A stretch of DNA of 7,403 nt from NCBI GenBank assembly GCA_902803625.1, contig CADCQV010000310.1, positions 1 through 7,403 of the forward strand, in the 5' to 3' direction. This stretch comes from an uncultured Lachnospiraceae bacterium (GTDB lineage Bacteria; Bacillota; Clostridia; Lachnospirales; Lachnospiraceae). A program made the position numbers and the translations under genes. Below are positions 5,252-7,403 of this stretch, piece after piece; within the stretch, counting starts at the first letter, position 1; each line of letters starts with the position of its first letter. The notes beneath the pieces were generated by a model. It did no database searches. It had not been told where the DNA came from and saw only the letters and a program-made list of their open reading frames with translations.

Positions 5252-5407
5252 CGCAGCGAAGAATCTTGCAACCGTTGGGAAGATCCTAGCTGTTGCTTCG
5301 CAACCCCTCGCCGGGGGAGCATCCCACATCTGCGATGTGGGATAAACCCTCGCCGGGGGAGCATCCCACATCTGCGATGTGGGATAAGCGTCGCTTCGCT
5401 CAGGATG
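5243..5407. repeat. Composite dispersed repeat (REP-like) upstream of the carboxypeptidase gene
   Basis: The edges CATTCTGAGCGCAGCGA (5243-5259) and the reverse complement of 5391-5407 match at 15 of 17 positions, giving terminal inverted repeats. Inside are small perfect hairpins: GTTGC-TTC-GCAAC (5292-5304) and two ATCCCACATC-TGC-GATGTGGGAT stems (5321-5343, 5363-5385). Another hairpin, GGATG/CATCC (5403-5418), lies at the right edge. It is likely a non-autonomous mobile repeat family; no transposase is encoded. Confidence 0.7.
5305..5387 (+). repeat. 42-bp tandem duplication containing a hairpin
   Basis: Bases 5305-5345 and 5347-5387 are identical over 41 positions with a period of 42. 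Each copy carries a perfect 10-bp stem with a TGC loop. Because 42 is divisible by three, the forward frame stays open and spells the 14-residue unit PSPGEHPTSAMWDK twice, in frame with the carboxypeptidase. Translation from there is unlikely. Confidence 0.95.
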
Positions 5408-5487
5408 GTAAAACATCCGGTGGTCGTTTTCGCGCTGTGCGCGTCAGTGCCCCGCAGGAATGTAGTCCCGCTTTTAAAAAAGATATA

Positions 5488-6966
5488 ATGCCCTATAATT
5501 TTTTGAAAAAAACAGCCATATATTTCACAGCCTTCGTTCTGGCTCTCACCGCGGCATTGCTGCCCTTTTCGCGTGTGTCCTACGCGGATGAGGTGACCCG
5601 GGATGATATCAATGCTGCGCGTATGGCCATTCCGGTCTCCTCCAATGAGATCCCGGGCTGGCCCCAGGGCCCCGAAACCGGCTCCGAAAGCGCCATCCTG
5701 ATGGAGGCCGATAACGGCATCATCTTGTACGCGAAGAACATCGATACCCCACGCTATCCCGCCAGCACCACGAAGATCATGACCTGCCTTCTGGCAGCAG
5801 AAAACTGTTCCATGGACGAAATGGTCGGCTTCTCCAATAATGCTGTATTCGGCATTGACCGCGGCTCCTCCAATGTGGGAATGGATGTGGGTCAGGAAAT
5901 AACCATGGAGGAGGCTATCTACTGCGTCATGCTGGCCTCTGCAAACGAAGTCGCCGTTGCGATAGCAGAGCATATCTCCGGAAGTGTGGAAGAGTTCTCG
6001 AAGCTTATGAATGAGAGAGCGCGGGAGCTGGGCTGTACGAACACCAATTTCGTAAACCCGAATGGTCTTCCGGATGAGGAGCATCTGACAACCGCCCACG
6101 ATCTCGCCCTGATCGCCCAGGAATTCAATAAGAACGAAACCCTCCGCCGCATAGCCGGCACGAGGATCTATGATGTGGTAGCCACCAGCACGCAGCCCGA
6201 TTCCTTCACCATGACCAACCATAATAAAATGTATCCCGGCAATTCCCGCTCCTATGATTACACCACCTGGGGGAAGACAGGCTACACCAACGCAGCAAGG
6301 GAGACTCTTGTTACCTGCGCCGAGAAGGACGGTCTGAACCTGATCTGCGTGGTAATGAAAGCTGAACCGCCCTACCAGTACACCGATACCTACAATCTCT
6401 TCGAGTACGGCTTCCAGAACTTTGAAAGACTGAACATCGCTGAAAATGAAACAAAATACAATCTCGACAATTCCGATTTCTTCAATACCGACAACGGTAT
6501 CTTCGGAAATACAAAGACCCTTGTAAGCCTATCCACGGACGGCTATGTGGTCATACCGAAGACTGCATCCTTTGAGGATCTCAACAGCGAAGTCAATTAT
6601 GATGATAAGAATGAGAATTCCCTTGGAAGAGTCACATATTCCTTCGGGGATATATATGTTGGGGAAACCGATCTGCTGCTCTCCGACTCCAATGTGAAAA
6701 CCTATATCTTCGGGGAAACCGTATCTGATGATGAAATAGAAGAGGTGAGCAAAGACGGCATACCCGGCTTCAGCAATAATGATGTGGTCTTTCTGGATAT
6801 AAAAAAGGTTCTGATCGCAGCAGGGATAGTCGCGGGAGCGATACTTATCATACTGCTCATCATTCTGTTCATAAAGAATTACTTCTTCTCCGCACAGAGA
6901 AGGAGAAGAAAGATAAGAAAGAGAAACCGCCGCTATTTCTCGGAATTTGATGATTTTGATTTCTGA
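5488..6966 (+). CDS. D-alanyl-D-alanine carboxypeptidase, family S11, membrane-anchored
   Basis: A penicillin-binding D,D-carboxypeptidase that trims the terminal D-Ala from peptidoglycan pentapeptides outside the membrane. From the ATG at 5488 it is 492 aa. Residues 1-33 form a signal peptide (KK, hydrophobic AIYFTAFVLALTAALLPF, cleavage after SYA). The catalytic motifs are S93-T-T-K96, S151-A-N153 and K263-T-G265. A PBP5-type C-terminal domain follows (about 310-420), then a transmembrane helix (about 441-462) and a very basic cytoplasmic tail (RRRRKIRKRNRR). This true helix replaces the usual amphipathic anchor. The frame is open another 65 codons upstream through the repeats, but those residues are not family-like. 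The chosen ATG has only a weak AAAGA-type ribosome site, and a TATAAT overlaps it, so start and expression are uncertain. The 3' end overlaps the next gene by 34 bases. Which paralogue (dacA, B or F type) is unclear. Confidence 0.93.
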   Translation: MPYNFLKKTAIYFTAFVLALTAALLPFSRVSYADEVTRDDINAARMAIPVSSNEIPGWPQGPETGSESAILMEADNGIILYAKNIDTPRYPASTTKIMTCLLAAENCSMDEMVGFSNNAVFGIDRGSSNVGMDVGQEITMEEAIYCVMLASANEVAVAIAEHISGSVEEFSKLMNERARELGCTNTNFVNPNGLPDEEHLTTAHDLALIAQEFNKNETLRRIAGTRIYDVVATSTQPDSFTMTNHNKMYPGNSRSYDYTTWGKTGYTNAARETLVTCAEKDGLNLICVVMKAEPPYQYTDTYNLFEYGFQNFERLNIAENETKYNLDNSDFFNTDNGIFGNTKTLVSLSTDGYVVIPKTASFEDLNSEVNYDDKNENSLGRVTYSFGDIYVGETDLLLSDSNVKTYIFGETVSDDEIEEVSKDGIPGFSNNDVVFLDIKKVLIAAGIVAGAILIILLIILFIKNYFFSAQRRRRKIRKRNRRYFSEFDDFDF

Positions 6967-7403
6967 GAATTTCTGAGCATATTCAGGTACTTTCTTTCCT
7001 GCTCCTTTGCGGTTTTCTCCTTTTGCCTCAGATCCCCCTCATCTCCGGGCTTTGCGGGACGTATAGTCTTCATTCCGTAAACAACGCCCTCCGAATGCTT
7101 CCTGATTCGCAGATGGCCTCTCATTTTCCCATGTTCCGGGCACTTGCCCATGGCAAAATACTGCTTTCCGTTCACAGATACCCAGGGGATAAAGACCGAG
7201 GTCTTTGCATCACAGCAAAAGCACCGTAAGGACCGTGCTTCTTTATCCCTCAGTACATCCCGTCTCTCGGGAAAGCCTCTGGAAATGTATTTTGAATATG
7301 TTGGGAAGGTTACATGAATTTCTTTTTCAGGACTTTGCGGAAGACTGTAGACATCAAAGGATTCGTAAACCTCCAGCTCCCTTTTCTTTAATCTTCTGAA
7401 GAT
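6933..7403 (-). CDS. Unrecognised protein with CxxC...CxxH zinc-ribbon-like pattern, 5' end cut by window
   Basis: The frame is open from the right edge to a TAG at 6933-6935, giving 156 visible C-terminal residues; the start lies outside the window. I do not recognise the family. Counting from the first visible residue, C61-F-C-C64 and, 23 residues later, C88-P-E-H91 form a CxxC...CxxH arrangement typical of a small zinc ribbon. The segment between is strand-like (TSVFIPWVSVNGKQYFAMG), and a basic stretch follows (KMRGHLRIRKH). The tail from about residue 125 is Lys/Gln/Glu-rich and probably helical or disordered. This suggests a cytoplasmic nucleic-acid- or protein-binding role, which is inference only. 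Its last 34 bases overlap the carboxypeptidase gene tail to tail. An internal GTG at 7175 should not be taken as the start, since the Cys pair and coherent sequence lie upstream of it. Confidence 0.7.
   Translation of the reverse strand: MFRRLKKRELEVYESFDVYSLPQSPEKEIHVTFPTYSKYISRGFPERRDVLRDKEARSLRCFCCDAKTSVFIPWVSVNGKQYFAMGKCPEHGKMRGHLRIRKHSEGVVYGMKTIRPAKPGDEGDLRQKEKTAKEQERKYLNMLRNSQKSKSSNSEK

Noticed and set aside
5305..5387. CRISPR array
   Set aside because: The two copies are a direct tandem duplication with no spacers and no cas genes.
5242..6222. 326-aa minus-strand open frame across the repeat and the carboxypeptidase 5' half
   Set aside because: Antisense to a gene with all three S11 catalytic motifs; the His/Gly-rich translation is typical of an antisense shadow.

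Overview
The window looks like a chromosomal segment of a Gram-positive, Clostridia-type bacterium, most likely a member of the Lachnospiraceae. The evidence is strong GGAGG Shine-Dalgarno sites, an rplM-rpsI pair with its own leader, a single-domain WCGPC thioredoxin, and a family S11 D,D-carboxypeptidase ending in a transmembrane anchor. The genus assignment is inference.

Left part (1-1943): an AT-rich accessory stretch lies downstream of rpsI. It holds one minus-strand gene for a soluble HExxH metalloprotease-like protein of 368 aa (291-1397). Its 3' end is unusual. The last codons contain the heptamer A AAA AAC. The -1 frame then stays open for about 59 more codons (to 118) with no usable start codon of its own, and a 9-bp hairpin with a UUCG loop sits between. 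This is either a programmed -1 frameshift or an indel in a homopolymer. The remaining 546 bases up to rpsI have no convincing gene but are full of inverted repeats: a 27-bp-arm hairpin, a perfect 24-bp palindrome, a clean minus-strand terminator, and a nested 149-bp inverted-repeat structure that touches the rpsI stop codon and includes the likely operon terminator.

Middle part (1944-5129): the core genes are rplM-rpsI (minus strand, ribosomal proteins L13 and S9) with a consensus-like promoter and a structured leader; a plus-strand membrane acyltransferase whose -10 box sits six bases before its ATG (possible leaderless mRNA); and, on the minus strand, trmB followed by trxA. trxA has its own near-consensus promoter directly behind the trmB stop. 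The acyltransferase and trxA converge and overlap by 30 bases.

Right part (5130-7403): a 358-base intergenic region carries overlapping divergent promoters and a composite dispersed repeat, including three copies of a GTTGTCATTCT motif and a 42-bp tandem duplication. It leads into a plus-strand secreted, membrane-anchored D,D-carboxypeptidase. That gene overlaps, tail to tail by 34 bases, a minus-strand gene running off the right edge. The latter encodes a protein I do not recognise, with a CxxC...CxxH zinc-ribbon-like pattern.

The core genes serve translation (L13, S9, tRNA m7G46), redox homeostasis (thioredoxin) and the cell envelope (acyltransferase, carboxypeptidase). They are housekeeping neighbours rather than one pathway. 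The most unusual part is the metalloprotease with its possible frameshift extension and the repeat-rich border next to rpsI.
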